Source: Gemmatimonadaceae bacterium
Lineage (GTDB): Bacteria; Gemmatimonadota; Gemmatimonadetes; Gemmatimonadales; Gemmatimonadaceae
Assembly (NCBI GenBank): GCA_020851455.1
Contig: JADZCT010000025.1
Coordinates: 1-64,000 of the forward strand
Length of the DNA stretch: 64,000 bases
Direction of reading: 5' to 3'
In this document: in pieces, positions 7,528-15,947 of the stretch
How positions within the stretch are numbered: position 1 is the stretch's first letter
How the letters are laid out: each line of letters opens with the position of its first letter
Translations under genes and position numbers: made by a program
Notes under the pieces: generated by a model
What the model was told of the DNA's origin: nothing
Seen by the model: only the letters and a program-made list of their open reading frames with translations
Databases searched by the model: none

Positions 7528-8727
7528 ATGGCGCTCATCTGGCCCGGAACCGCACGTCCGGACTCTGACGTCCTCGTCGGACTGATGTCCGGCACTTCGC
7601 TCGACGGTGTGAGCGCGGCGGTCGTGCGCTTCCGTGAAGACGCGACGGGTCGCATCGCGCCGGACCTGCTTGCCTTCACCGAGATCGCTTATGACGGGGC
7701 AATGCGCGGCCGCCTGGCGGCGGCGCTCAACGGGGCGAAGCCGGCGGAATATGCGCGGCTCGACTTCGATCTGGGCGGCTGGCTCGCGCGGGCCGCGATC
7801 GAGGCGATCGCCGAGGCGGGTGTCGCGCGCTCCGACATCGCGGCAATTGCGTCGCACGGGCACACGGTGTGGCACGATCCGCCTCATGCCACGTGGCAGT
7901 TCGGCCAGGCCGCGGTGATAGCCGAGCGGCTTGGCCTCCCGGTCGTCTCCGACTTCCGCGTGCGCGATGTTGCGGCAGGCGGGCAGGGCGCCCCGCTCGT
8001 GCCCATTGCCGACGCGCTCCTCTTCGCGGCGCCGGGCCACTGGCGCGCGCTGCAGAACCTGGGTGGCATCGGCAACGTGACCATCGTGCCGCCGGCGGAT
8101 GCGGCACGGTCGCTTGCCGGCGTGCGCGCGTTCGATACGGGCCCGGGCGTATGTGTGATTGACGGAGTCACGCAGCTCGTTCGCCCGGGCCTGGCATACG
8201 ACCACGGCGGCGCGCTTGCGCGTTCGGGCTCGGCGATCGAGGCCGTCGTGGACGCACTCCTCGCCGAGCCATTCTTCGCCGCCGAGCCGCCCAGAAGCAC
8301 GGGACGCGAACTGTTCACGGAGCGCTACATCGAGGACTTTTTCGCGCGGTGCCGCTCGGCGAGGCACGGGTGCAGCGACGCTGACGTCGTGGCGACGGCA
8401 GTGCGGTTCACTGCCCGGAGCATCGCGCTGGCGTTCGAGCGCTTCATCCCCGAGCCGGTCGCGGAACTCGTGCTTTCCGGGGGAGGCGCGCGGAATCCGG
8501 CGTTGTTCGATGCAATCGAGGCAGCGCTCGATCCCGTTCCGACACATGCAGCGTTCTCGCGGCGCGCAGTACGGCGGTTCGACGACGCATGGTTTGATGG
8601 GTCTGCCAAGGAGGCGGTCGCATTTGCCTTCCTTGGGTGGCTGCACCTGAAGGGCCGCCCGGGCAACGTACGCGCAGCAACCGGCGCGCGCGGCCCGCGG
8701 GTGCTTGGCACCTACACGCCAGCGTGA
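7528..8727 (+). CDS. anmK: Anhydro-N-acetylmuramic acid kinase
   Basis: AnmK opens the 1,6-anhydro ring of anhydroMurNAc and phosphorylates it, making the MurQ substrate. The 399-residue protein shows the family's GLMSGTSLDGVSAA motif at 18-31, the ATPase-fold motif FDTGPG near 202-207 with the expected catalytic Asp, and a second nucleotide-binding block LSGGGARNP near 315. The length is slightly above the usual 370-390. The start is an ATG three bases after murQ. With MurQ it makes the cytoplasmic half of the anhydromuropeptide pathway. No importer (AmpG) was seen in the window. Confidence 0.96.
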   Translation: MALIWPGTARPDSDVLVGLMSGTSLDGVSAAVVRFREDATGRIAPDLLAFTEIAYDGAMRGRLAAALNGAKPAEYARLDFDLGGWLARAAIEAIAEAGVARSDIAAIASHGHTVWHDPPHATWQFGQAAVIAERLGLPVVSDFRVRDVAAGGQGAPLVPIADALLFAAPGHWRALQNLGGIGNVTIVPPADAARSLAGVRAFDTGPGVCVIDGVTQLVRPGLAYDHGGALARSGSAIEAVVDALLAEPFFAAEPPRSTGRELFTERYIEDFFARCRSARHGCSDADVVATAVRFTARSIALAFERFIPEPVAELVLSGGGARNPALFDAIEAALDPVPTHAAFSRRAVRRFDDAWFDGSAKEAVAFAFLGWLHLKGRPGNVRAATGARGPRVLGTYTPA

Positions 8728-8766
8728 TGCGCGGCGTACGCACGACGACTCCCGGCAGGGCGTGAC

Positions 8767-10248
8767 GTGAAGGAGCTGGCACGGCTCGTCGTGCCTGCGC
8801 TGCGATGGGACGCGGCGCACGGGTTCGGCTACCTTGACGGGTTGATCGAGGATGCGCTGGAGCTTGGTGTCGGCGGGTTCGTGCTCGACGGGGCCCCTCC
8901 GCGCGATGAGGCAGCGCGGCTCGCTGCGCGGCTGCACGCCGAATCTGTGCACCCCATCCTCGTAGCCGCGAAGGCAGAGCGCGGGGCCGGGGAGACGATC
9001 GAGGGGCTGACCCAGCTTCCACCGCTGGGCGCGGTAAGTGCCGCCGCGCTCGTGCATGGAGAAGCAGGCACCCTCCCGTCGCTCGAAATGGGTGCGATCA
9101 GGCGGGCGGCGCGCATTACCGCGCGGGAGCTCCGCAGCGTGGGCGTCAACTGGGCGCTGGCTCCGGCATGCGACCTCGATGTTCCACACGGCTTCGAGAG
9201 GGTGGGGGTGCGAGGGGCAAGCGACGATCCCGCCGTGGCCGCGGCGGTCGTGAGCGAATGGGTGGACGCATGCCACGCCGAGTCCACGGTTGCCTGCGCG
9301 ATGCATTTTCCCGGGATTGGCAACGCGCGCATCGAAGGCGGCGTGCCCGTCGTTGCCCGTTCGGAGTTCGACCTGCGGCATGCGGACATCGTGCCGTTTG
9401 CGGCTGCCGTTGACGCCGGCGTTGCGAGCGTCATGATCGCGGCGGCCATCGTGCCCGCACTTGGCGCGCGCGATGGCGTAACGCGCTCGGCGGACGCGAT
9501 CTCGCGGCTCCTCAGGGCGGAGCTTGGGTTCGACGGTATTGCCGCCACGGCTCCGCTCGATGACGAGCCCGGGATCGCGCCAACGCAGGAGGCCGCCCAT
9601 GCGGTTGGCGCCGTTGCGGCTGGCTGCGACGTGGTGCTGGCACCCGGCGACCTCGACGGCACGGTGCTCGCGCTGGAGCGCGCCGCGCTCGACGGCGTGG
9701 TTGCCCCAGGTCGCGCGCGTAAGGCGCTCGACCGCGTTGCGCGCTGGGCCGGATGGGCACGGCCGGCAGACGGGGCCGGCGGCACGCAGGGGTCGGCGGG
9801 GGCTGCTGTCTCCCTCGACGACATGATGTGGAGCCGCCAGATCGCAGACCGTGCCTGCCAGTGGCTGAGTGGCGGGAGGCCTCGCATCGGCGCGGCCGTG
9901 GAGGTGCTCACGCTCGGCGCGCCGATGCCACACGTAACGCAAACGCTGCGCGCGCTGCACGTCGAGCTTACGGAGTCAAACGCGGTCATGGCCGGAATGC
10001 GCGCGCCGCTGGTGGTGTGCTTCGCTCCACCAGCCGGGCCTGGTGATGACGTGGCGCGCGGAGCGCTCGACGAAACGCGCAGCGCGGCGCGAGTTGCGAT
10101 CGCCGCCGGCAGGGACGTTGCCGTCATCGCCGCATGCCACCCGCGAGCGGCCGGGGGCGTGGGAAGCGACGTGCCGGTCGTGTGCATCTGGGAGCCGACG
10201 CGCGCGATGCAGGAGGCCGGGGCGCGAGCGCTGTTTACGCAGCGCTGA
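8767..10248 (+). CDS. NagZ-like glycoside hydrolase family 3 protein lacking catalytic residues
   Basis: The 493-residue cytoplasmic protein has a GH3 N-terminal barrel: WALAPACDLD at 129-138 (family FAPVLDID-type), HFPGIG at 180-185, and GFDGIAA at 254-260. Two essential features of NagZ are changed. The nucleophile motif SDDL is TAPL (Ala262 where Asp is expected), and the D-x-H acid/base loop after HFPG is replaced by NARIEGG. A nearby DD pair (265-266) might substitute, but this is unproven. It follows anmK by 39 bp in the recycling operon, where a beta-N-acetylglucosaminidase would be expected. It may be a binding or regulatory pseudoenzyme. The C-terminal 150 residues resemble the extra GH3 domain. 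Confidence 0.75.
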   Translation: MKELARLVVPALRWDAAHGFGYLDGLIEDALELGVGGFVLDGAPPRDEAARLAARLHAESVHPILVAAKAERGAGETIEGLTQLPPLGAVSAAALVHGEAGTLPSLEMGAIRRAARITARELRSVGVNWALAPACDLDVPHGFERVGVRGASDDPAVAAAVVSEWVDACHAESTVACAMHFPGIGNARIEGGVPVVARSEFDLRHADIVPFAAAVDAGVASVMIAAAIVPALGARDGVTRSADAISRLLRAELGFDGIAATAPLDDEPGIAPTQEAAHAVGAVAAGCDVVLAPGDLDGTVLALERAALDGVVAPGRARKALDRVARWAGWARPADGAGGTQGSAGAAVSLDDMMWSRQIADRACQWLSGGRPRIGAAVEVLTLGAPMPHVTQTLRALHVELTESNAVMAGMRAPLVVCFAPPAGPGDDVARGALDETRSAARVAIAAGRDVAVIAACHPRAAGGVGSDVPVVCIWEPTRAMQEAGARALFTQR

Positions 10249-10283
10249 AGATCCGGAACGGCGCGCCGGCGCGTTGCACTACG

Positions 10284-11651
10284 TCAGCGGACTATCGCGG
10301 CTCCGTCGGAAGGCATCTGCGCCGCAAGTTTCGAGCTTGGCACGGCGTAGATTATTCGCCCGCCGCTCTCGGTAGGCGAGCCGAACAGCACGCCAACCAC
10401 CATCCCCTGGGCGTTGAACACGGGACTCCCGCTCGATCCCTGCGCCGCGTAAACGTCGAGTTGCAGGGTATCGCCAAGCACCTTGCTCGCCGTGCCCACG
10501 GTGAGGCTGCTCACGGGGCGCAGTCGGTTGACGTCGCCGTCCATTCCCGCTGTGCCAGTGCCGAGCGGGTAGCCAAGAAGCGCGACCGCGGCGCCCACGC
10601 GCGTTCCGGGCGAGCGTGCCACGCCCTGGACCGTGGGGTACGGCCCGCCGCCGTCGAGCTTGAGCCACGCGAGTTCGTCCGTTTCGCTCACCTTCACCAC
10701 GCGCACGAGCTTGAACCTGGAGTCCGCCGGGGCCTGGTCGAACTTGACGACCACTGTCCTGGCTGGCCGGCCGCGCTCGTCGCGTACCACGTGCCGGTTG
10801 GTCACGATGAGCCCCGACGGGCTCACGTTGAACCCGGTACCGCTCGAGTTCGAGCCGTCCTCCGACTGGACGACGATGAACACCATCGCAGGCGAGTTGC
10901 GCGCGCTCACCGCCTCCCAGTCAACCTGTGCCGCTCCGACGAGCGCCCGCTGGCGCTCGTTCGACGCATGGAGGTCGGATGAGAGCGACGCGATCTCCGA
11001 CGCGCTCCCGCCGCGCGCGGCGGCTGCGAGTCGGCGGCGGAGGCTGTCGGCGTCGCGTTGCGACGCGACGAGCGCAGAGTCCATGCCTGCGTTGCGCCCG
11101 CGCAACTGCGTCACCGTGCGGTCAATGATCTGCGCGAGCGAATCGTTGCGCTGCAGCAGCCCTGCGATCTTGTCGCGCGCTTCCGCCGATCCGCGGTTGC
11201 CAGCCCAGTATGCAAACGCGCCGCCGGCCACGACGAGCACGGCGAGGCCCGCCACCATCTTGCGAAGCGTACCCGTCTGCTTCTCGACCGCCTCCGCGAT
11301 CCGGACGGTGGTGTCGCGCCGCGGAGGGCCCGCGTTCGCGCCGGCCGCGTTCCGGAACTCCACCTGCGGGCCGCTCGCGCCAAATGCGATTACGTCGCCG
11401 TCTGCAAGAACGCGCCCGCCTTCGACGCGCTCGCCATTGACGAACGTACCGTTCGTGCTGGCAAGGTCGTGAAGCACCACAGTGCCGCCCGCGACGCGGA
11501 TCTCCGCGTGCCGCGACGAGACGTCGGCGTCCCTCTCCAGGTCGAAGCGGAGGTCGCACGACGGATGGCGCCCTATCGAGATTGTGTCTTTGTCGAATGC
11601 CTGGCGCTGTCCCGCGCGCGCGCCACTCCGGATGCGGAACTCGATCGGCAT
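10284..11651 (-). CDS. FHA-domain membrane protein with periplasmic trypsin-like protease
   Basis: The 455-residue protein is organised as follows: FHA domain (about 1-100) with the phosphothreonine-binding residues Arg28 (GRHPS), Ser46/His48 (SSRH) and Asn67 (STNG); one membrane helix at about 132-150; a heptad-rich coiled coil at 155-240; and a chymotrypsin-fold protease with His287 (TNRHVV), Asp325 (TDELAWLKL) and Ser407 (GSSGSP). The topology should put FHA in the cytoplasm and the protease in the periplasm, so phospho-binding inside could control proteolysis outside. RDTTVRI at 112-118 may be a phosphorylation site. Its start shares one base with the phosphatase stop (TGATG), so the two are coupled. 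This is the last gene of the operon. Confidence 0.88.
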   Translation of the reverse strand: MPIEFRIRSGARAGQRQAFDKDTISIGRHPSCDLRFDLERDADVSSRHAEIRVAGGTVVLHDLASTNGTFVNGERVEGGRVLADGDVIAFGASGPQVEFRNAAGANAGPPRRDTTVRIAEAVEKQTGTLRKMVAGLAVLVVAGGAFAYWAGNRGSAEARDKIAGLLQRNDSLAQIIDRTVTQLRGRNAGMDSALVASQRDADSLRRRLAAAARGGSASEIASLSSDLHASNERQRALVGAAQVDWEAVSARNSPAMVFIVVQSEDGSNSSGTGFNVSPSGLIVTNRHVVRDERGRPARTVVVKFDQAPADSRFKLVRVVKVSETDELAWLKLDGGGPYPTVQGVARSPGTRVGAAVALLGYPLGTGTAGMDGDVNRLRPVSSLTVGTASKVLGDTLQLDVYAAQGSSGSPVFNAQGMVVGVLFGSPTESGGRIIYAVPSSKLAAQMPSDGAAIVR

Positions 11652-12865
11652 CAGCCCTTCCGAAACAGCGGCAGGATCCAGTAGTAGAGGGCGAAGAGGG
11701 CCGCGAGCGAGATGAAGATGAAGCGCAGCACGTTCGTGGGGACGCGCGCGGGCTGGGCCGGCGTCGCATCCGCGCCGGACGTGCCCGCTGCCGGGCGGGG
11801 CGCCATCGCGGGCGTCGCGGGCCGCGGCGCGCCTGGCCCTGACGGCTCCGGCGCTGCCGCCGCGGGTGCCGCGGCCGCCACCTTGGCCGTGACTGCATCC
11901 GGCGCCGCCTCCTGGCGGGTATCGGGCGCGAACTCCTCGATCGTGGCAGCGTTCACCGGGACAGTCGTTCGACGAGCGCTCTCACCAGCGTAGGCCTGAT
12001 GGGCCGGCTCCTCGTCGCTGGCAGGCGGCGCCAGCCCGCTCCCTTCGAACCGCGCGGCGACGACCGTGATGTTGTCTGGCCCGCCGTTCTCGTTCGCGAG
12101 GTCAATCAGCTTCCTGCACGCCTCCACCAGGTCCGGATTCTCCGTGACGATGCGCCCGATGTCCGCCGCGCGCACCTGCCCGCTGAGCCCGTCGCTGCAG
12201 AGAACCAGTGTGTCGCCGCGCCGAACCTGCTGGGTCGTGAGGTCAACCTTCACGATGGGTTCCGGTCCAAGCGCCTGCAGAATGATGTTGCGCCGCTCGC
12301 TCACCTCGGCTTCCTCGGCGGTCAGCTCGCCCGCCTCGATGAGCTTCTGCATCAGCGACTGGTCCTTGGTGATCTGCCGGGCGACGCCGCCACGCACCAT
12401 GTAGCCGCGGCTGTCGCCCACCTGAGCCAGGTACAGCGTATCGCCCAGGATCCCGGCGATGGTTGCGGTGGTGCCCATCCCCCGGTTCTCAGGGTGTTCC
12501 AGCGCGTACTTGTGGATCTTGGCGTTCGCTGCCTCGGTGGCTGCCTTGATGGCGCGCGCGAACGTCTCGGCGTCAGCGCTCGACGATCGCCGCCAGCGGT
12601 GCTCCAGTTCCTCGATCACCACCTCGGTGGCCATCGCGCTGGCAATCTCACCAGCCGCCGCCCCGCCCATCCCGTCGGCAACCATGAAGAGGGATCCGCG
12701 GTGGCCGGGCTCGTGTATCCGCACGTCGGCCTGCAGCGTGGCGTTCATCGTCGTGAGGTCGGCGACGATGAATGAATCCTCATTGTGCTCGCGCGTGCGC
12801 CCCACGTCCGTGCGTCCGAAGACATGCACGACGATCTCGTCATTGCGGGCCGCGCGGTCAGTCAC
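11651..12865 (-). CDS. PP2C-family Ser/Thr phosphatase with C-terminal membrane anchor
   Basis: The 404-residue protein has a PP2C catalytic domain in residues 8-265 with the metal-binding motifs HNEDSF (near 27), VADGMGG (near 63), CSDGLSG (near 219) and GGPDNITVV (near 250). A long Ala/Pro-rich linker (about 280-375) leads to one hydrophobic helix at about 380-398 (FIFISLAALFALYYWI) and a short basic tail. It would be held at the inner membrane with the active site in the cytoplasm. It should reverse phosphorylation by the kinase encoded just upstream. It is directly coupled to the FHA-protease gene. A CRP-like palindrome lies 132 bp upstream. Confidence 0.93.
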   Translation of the reverse strand: MTDRAARNDEIVVHVFGRTDVGRTREHNEDSFIVADLTTMNATLQADVRIHEPGHRGSLFMVADGMGGAAAGEIASAMATEVVIEELEHRWRRSSSADAETFARAIKAATEAANAKIHKYALEHPENRGMGTTATIAGILGDTLYLAQVGDSRGYMVRGGVARQITKDQSLMQKLIEAGELTAEEAEVSERRNIILQALGPEPIVKVDLTTQQVRRGDTLVLCSDGLSGQVRAADIGRIVTENPDLVEACRKLIDLANENGGPDNITVVAARFEGSGLAPPASDEEPAHQAYAGESARRTTVPVNAATIEEFAPDTRQEAAPDAVTAKVAAAAPAAAAPEPSGPGAPRPATPAMAPRPAAGTSGADATPAQPARVPTNVLRFIFISLAALFALYYWILPLFRKG

Positions 12866-12996
12866 GACGGTATTTCGGGTTGGGATCTGGCCAGTTGGTG
12901 GACAGGGTGCCGAAATATGACGGCAGCGCCCGCCTTGGGCGAGTGGGCTGCGCAGGCGCGGCGTGGGGTCCTCACGCCGACCCCGCGACCCGGGAA

Positions 12997-13010
12997 GTGA
13001 CGCACGTCAC
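12997..13010. promoter_or_regulatory. GTGA-N6-TCAC palindrome upstream of the phosphatase gene
   Basis: GTGACGCACGTCAC is a perfect 6+2+6 inverted repeat. The outer bases match the core of a CRP/FNR-family site. It overlaps the kinase stop codon and sits in the 141-bp gap before the PP2C gene, where an internal promoter could lie. The rest of that gap holds GC-rich sequence without a clear terminator. No CRP-type regulator is in the window, so this stays tentative. Confidence 0.3.
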
Positions 13011-14734
13011 GGACAGCTCAGAGCCTGCCTGAGACTCGCGACTCCCTTCTTTCGGGCTTCGTCGCCCGCAATGGATTTGAGGACCGGGCACGCGCGGCCG
13101 CCGTCGCCATCTATGACAGCGTACGCCTCGGCTCTGTGGTACAGCGCCTCGACGGAGTCGGCGCGGTTGGTGAGTGCGGGCAGGAGCGTCGAAATCGCGC
13201 CAAGCGCGGTATTCGCCTCTCCGGCATCCATCCCCTTCACGAGGTCAGCGATGCGCTGGAGCTCATTGGTAGCATTCACGCGCGGGGATGGAGTGTTGCC
13301 TCCTCCTCCCGGCGCTGGCGCCGTTGGCTGCTTCGTGGATGGCGCGGGGCGCGTCGCGCTTCCCGCGCCACTCTCAGCCGCGTTGCCCGTGTTGGCAGCA
13401 GGGTTGCCGGCCTGCTGCCCTCCTGCGTCCGCGCTGGTGTTGGCCGCGGCGGACTGAACCGGGTCAGTGGCCACCGAGAGCGAGTCTTTCCTGGCCCCGC
13501 CCAGCATCCCGGTCTTCACTGCGAGCAACCCGCCGCCGCCGACGATCACTGCGGCGGCGACGATCGCGACGACTGGCATTGCGCGCCGAGCGGATGGCGC
13601 CGCAGCCACGGACGCCGCGGGGGCAGGCGGAGCGGCCGTGCGGCCGCGCTCGGCGGGGCCTGCAACGCGCGTTTTCGGGACCGCGGGTGCCGCCGCCGCT
13701 GCGGTCCGCGTCCCTGCCGCTGCCGCTACTGCGCCAGCGCCGATGACCTGAGTGCCAGCTTCGGCAACGAGCGTCTGCGGCAGGTTCTCGACCGCGTGTG
13801 AGATGTCGCGCCCGAACTCGGCAGCGCTCTGGTAGCGGTCGGCGGCGTCACGCGCGAGCGCGCGATCCATCACCCCCTGGAGCTCGTCGGACCAGGTGAC
13901 CTCGGGCCGCATCTCGGCCAGCGTCTTTGGCTGGTCGGTGAGCCGCATGATCATTGCTTCCTGCGCGCTGTTGCTCGGGAACGGCAGTTTGCCTGTGAGG
14001 CAGTTGAATGCGACGAGGCCGAGCGAGTAGATGTCGCTGCGGCCGTCGAGTTTGTCGCCCGCGAGCTGCTCGGGGCTCATGTACTCCGGCGTCCCGACGA
14101 CGAGCCCGGTCTTCGTGACCTTCTGCGCGTCGCTCGAGCTCGCCTTCGCGATGCCGAAGTCCACCACCTTCGCCACGTCGGATCCATCGCGGGCCCTGGC
14201 GATCATGATGTTGTCGGGCTTCAGGTCGCGATGGACGATCCCGTAGTCGTGCGCGACCTGGAGGGCGTCGGCCGCCTGGTGGATGATGCTTGCCGCGCGG
14301 GGGGGCGTGAGCCCGTCCGACTTCTCGATTACGCTCGTGAGGCTCGACCCCTCGATGAACTCCATCGCGAGGTAGATCAAGCCGTCGGGCGTCTCGCCGA
14401 AGTCGTAGATAGCGCAGATATTCGGATGGTTGAGCTGGCTGGCGTTCTTGGCCTCGCGGTTGAACCGGGCGATGGCGTCTGGATCCTGGTGCATCCCGGG
14501 ATTCATCACCTTGAGCGCCACTTTCCGTCCCATCTTCACGTGCTCGGCGAGGTACACAGAGCCCATCCCGCCTTCGCCGAGCTTCTTGATGACGTGGAAC
14601 TTCTCGTGGACGACCGACCCTACGAGGTCGCCCTGCGGGTTCGAGTTGCGCAGCGCGGTGCCGTCGCGCGGGCAGAACCGCTCCGACAGGGGGTACTCGG
14701 TTCCGCAGGTGGGGCAGATCTTCGCTTCGCTCAT
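13007..14734 (-). CDS. Zinc-ribbon Ser/Thr protein kinase with transmembrane segment
   Basis: The 575-residue protein starts with a zinc ribbon (CPTCG at 7-11, CPRDG near 21). A complete Hanks-type kinase domain follows at about 43-310: GEGGMGSVY loop, catalytic Lys in VALKVM, HRDLKPDN, DFG in VVDFGIA, and GTPEYMSPEQ. An Ala/Pro linker precedes one membrane helix near 385-405, and about 165 residues lie outside, without PASTA repeats, ending in a region with CP pairs. It should phosphorylate Ser/Thr in the cytoplasm under control of the outer domain. The gene is second in the operon, eight bases after the FHA protein whose domains would bind its products. Confidence 0.95.
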   Translation of the reverse strand: MSEAKICPTCGTEYPLSERFCPRDGTALRNSNPQGDLVGSVVHEKFHVIKKLGEGGMGSVYLAEHVKMGRKVALKVMNPGMHQDPDAIARFNREAKNASQLNHPNICAIYDFGETPDGLIYLAMEFIEGSSLTSVIEKSDGLTPPRAASIIHQAADALQVAHDYGIVHRDLKPDNIMIARARDGSDVAKVVDFGIAKASSSDAQKVTKTGLVVGTPEYMSPEQLAGDKLDGRSDIYSLGLVAFNCLTGKLPFPSNSAQEAMIMRLTDQPKTLAEMRPEVTWSDELQGVMDRALARDAADRYQSAAEFGRDISHAVENLPQTLVAEAGTQVIGAGAVAAAAGTRTAAAAAPAVPKTRVAGPAERGRTAAPPAPAASVAAAPSARRAMPVVAIVAAAVIVGGGGLLAVKTGMLGGARKDSLSVATDPVQSAAANTSADAGGQQAGNPAANTGNAAESGAGSATRPAPSTKQPTAPAPGGGGNTPSPRVNATNELQRIADLVKGMDAGEANTALGAISTLLPALTNRADSVEALYHRAEAYAVIDGDGGRACPVLKSIAGDEARKKGVASLRQALSCP

Positions 14735-14742
14735 AGGGTTTC

Positions 14743-15840
14743 TCAGGCGTTCTCGACGCGCATGGTCTGGTCGCCCATCAGGAGTTTCTGGCCAGGCGCC
14801 AGCGGGCGCTCGCCCCGCACGCTCACCGCCACGCCGTTCCGGCTGCCGTCGTCAACGATGATGAAATCGAGGTCCTCGCCCCGCACCTCTGCGTGCCTGC
14901 CGCTCATCGTCTGGTCGAACGGGAAGACCCAGTCGCCCTCTTCGCGGCCAATCCTGATCGTGCGGCCGGGTGAGAGGTGGCAGGTATCGCGCGCCGACCC
15001 GTCGGCGCGGAGCTGCGCCAGCATCGCGACGTCCGCGCTCGGCGTCAGCGACCCCAGCCGGCGGGTCTGGTCGGCTTCGGGTGGATGCGGGCCAGGGTAG
15101 CCGAGCCGCCGGAACCGTACGACCTGCGATCCGATCAGGACGGTGTCGCCGTCCTGCAGCCGGTACGGAGCGGTGATGTACACCCAGGTGCCGTTTCGCG
15201 AGCCGAGGTCGCGCACGTAGAGCTGGTTCTCGCGGCAGGAGAACTGGGCGTGTATCGGCGACAGGTACGGGTCCGACGGGAACCGGAAGTCACCGTCAAT
15301 GCGCCCGACCGTCATGTCGTCGCGGTCCATGGTGAAGGTCTGCCGGACGTTCCCGGCGTCGTCAATCACGGCGATCTTCGGCATCGCTGCACCGGTCTCG
15401 CGCGCCGAGAACAGGGCTGTGCCCTTCGGCTTCGGCGGGGCGTCGGCTGCGGTTGCAACGCGCGCGCCGCACTTGGCGCAGAAGATGTCCACGCCCGGGT
15501 GGACCGCGTGCCCGCAACTTAGGCACTTCGAGTCGGGCGCCGCGCCCTGCACGGGGAGCACGCGCGTGCCGCATCTCGGGCAGAAGGGCAGCGCCGGGTC
15601 AATCATCGTGCTGCAGCCCGGGCATGCCCGGAGCACGCCCTTGGCGGAGTTCACCGGGTCGCGGCCGCTGCCCCGCGGCACCGACGCGCGTCCCGGCGCC
15701 AACGGCTCCTGCGAGCCGTGCGCGCGCGCGCCGGGGACGGCGATGATACGCGCCCCGCCAGCCACCACCGGCTTGCCGCAGTCAATGCAGAACCTGGATT
15801 GGTCATCGTTCTCGCGGCCGCAAAACCCGCAGGGAATCAT
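14743..15840 (-). CDS. Triple zinc-ribbon, double FHA-domain protein
   Basis: The 365-residue cytoplasmic protein has three CxxC...CxxC zinc ribbons: CGFCG/CIDCG at 4-22, CPGC/CPRCG near 75-95, and CLSCG/CAKCG near 108-127. Two FHA domains follow, at about 165-245 (TVGR, SPIHAQF, GSRNGTWV) and 285-365 (RIGR, MSGRHAEV, GSRNGVAV). FHA domains bind phosphothreonine peptides, and the first ribbon resembles the one on the kinase, so this is probably the adaptor of the pathway. It is the first gene of the operon, directly upstream of the kinase. No membrane segment was seen. Confidence 0.93.
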   Translation of the reverse strand: MIPCGFCGRENDDQSRFCIDCGKPVVAGGARIIAVPGARAHGSQEPLAPGRASVPRGSGRDPVNSAKGVLRACPGCSTMIDPALPFCPRCGTRVLPVQGAAPDSKCLSCGHAVHPGVDIFCAKCGARVATAADAPPKPKGTALFSARETGAAMPKIAVIDDAGNVRQTFTMDRDDMTVGRIDGDFRFPSDPYLSPIHAQFSCRENQLYVRDLGSRNGTWVYITAPYRLQDGDTVLIGSQVVRFRRLGYPGPHPPEADQTRRLGSLTPSADVAMLAQLRADGSARDTCHLSPGRTIRIGREEGDWVFPFDQTMSGRHAEVRGEDLDFIIVDDGSRNGVAVSVRGERPLAPGQKLLMGDQTMRVENA

Positions 15841-15889
15841 GCGGTACTCCGTCCGGCGGGATCAGTGATTGGCGATGGCAACAGCAGCT

Positions 15890-15898
15890 TAGTATAGA
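15890..15898 (+). promoter_or_regulatory. Candidate -10 region (TAGTAT/TATAGA) in divergent gap
   Basis: The only AT-rich patch in the 107-bp gap between the FHA operon and the amidase contains TAGTAT overlapping TATAGA, 50-58 bases before the amidase ATG. It could serve the amidase. No -35 was identified. Confidence 0.3.
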
Positions 15899-15947
15899 TG
15901 CCCGGATGGGTGGCGGCCAGTCAAATCTCGGCCTATCCTTCGCCGAA

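Noticed and set aside
6559-9960. 1133-codon open frame on the minus strand opposite murQ-anmK-GH3
   Set aside because: Its translation is Arg/His-rich without any family signal, and the plus strand holds three recognised enzymes. It is an effect of high third-position GC.
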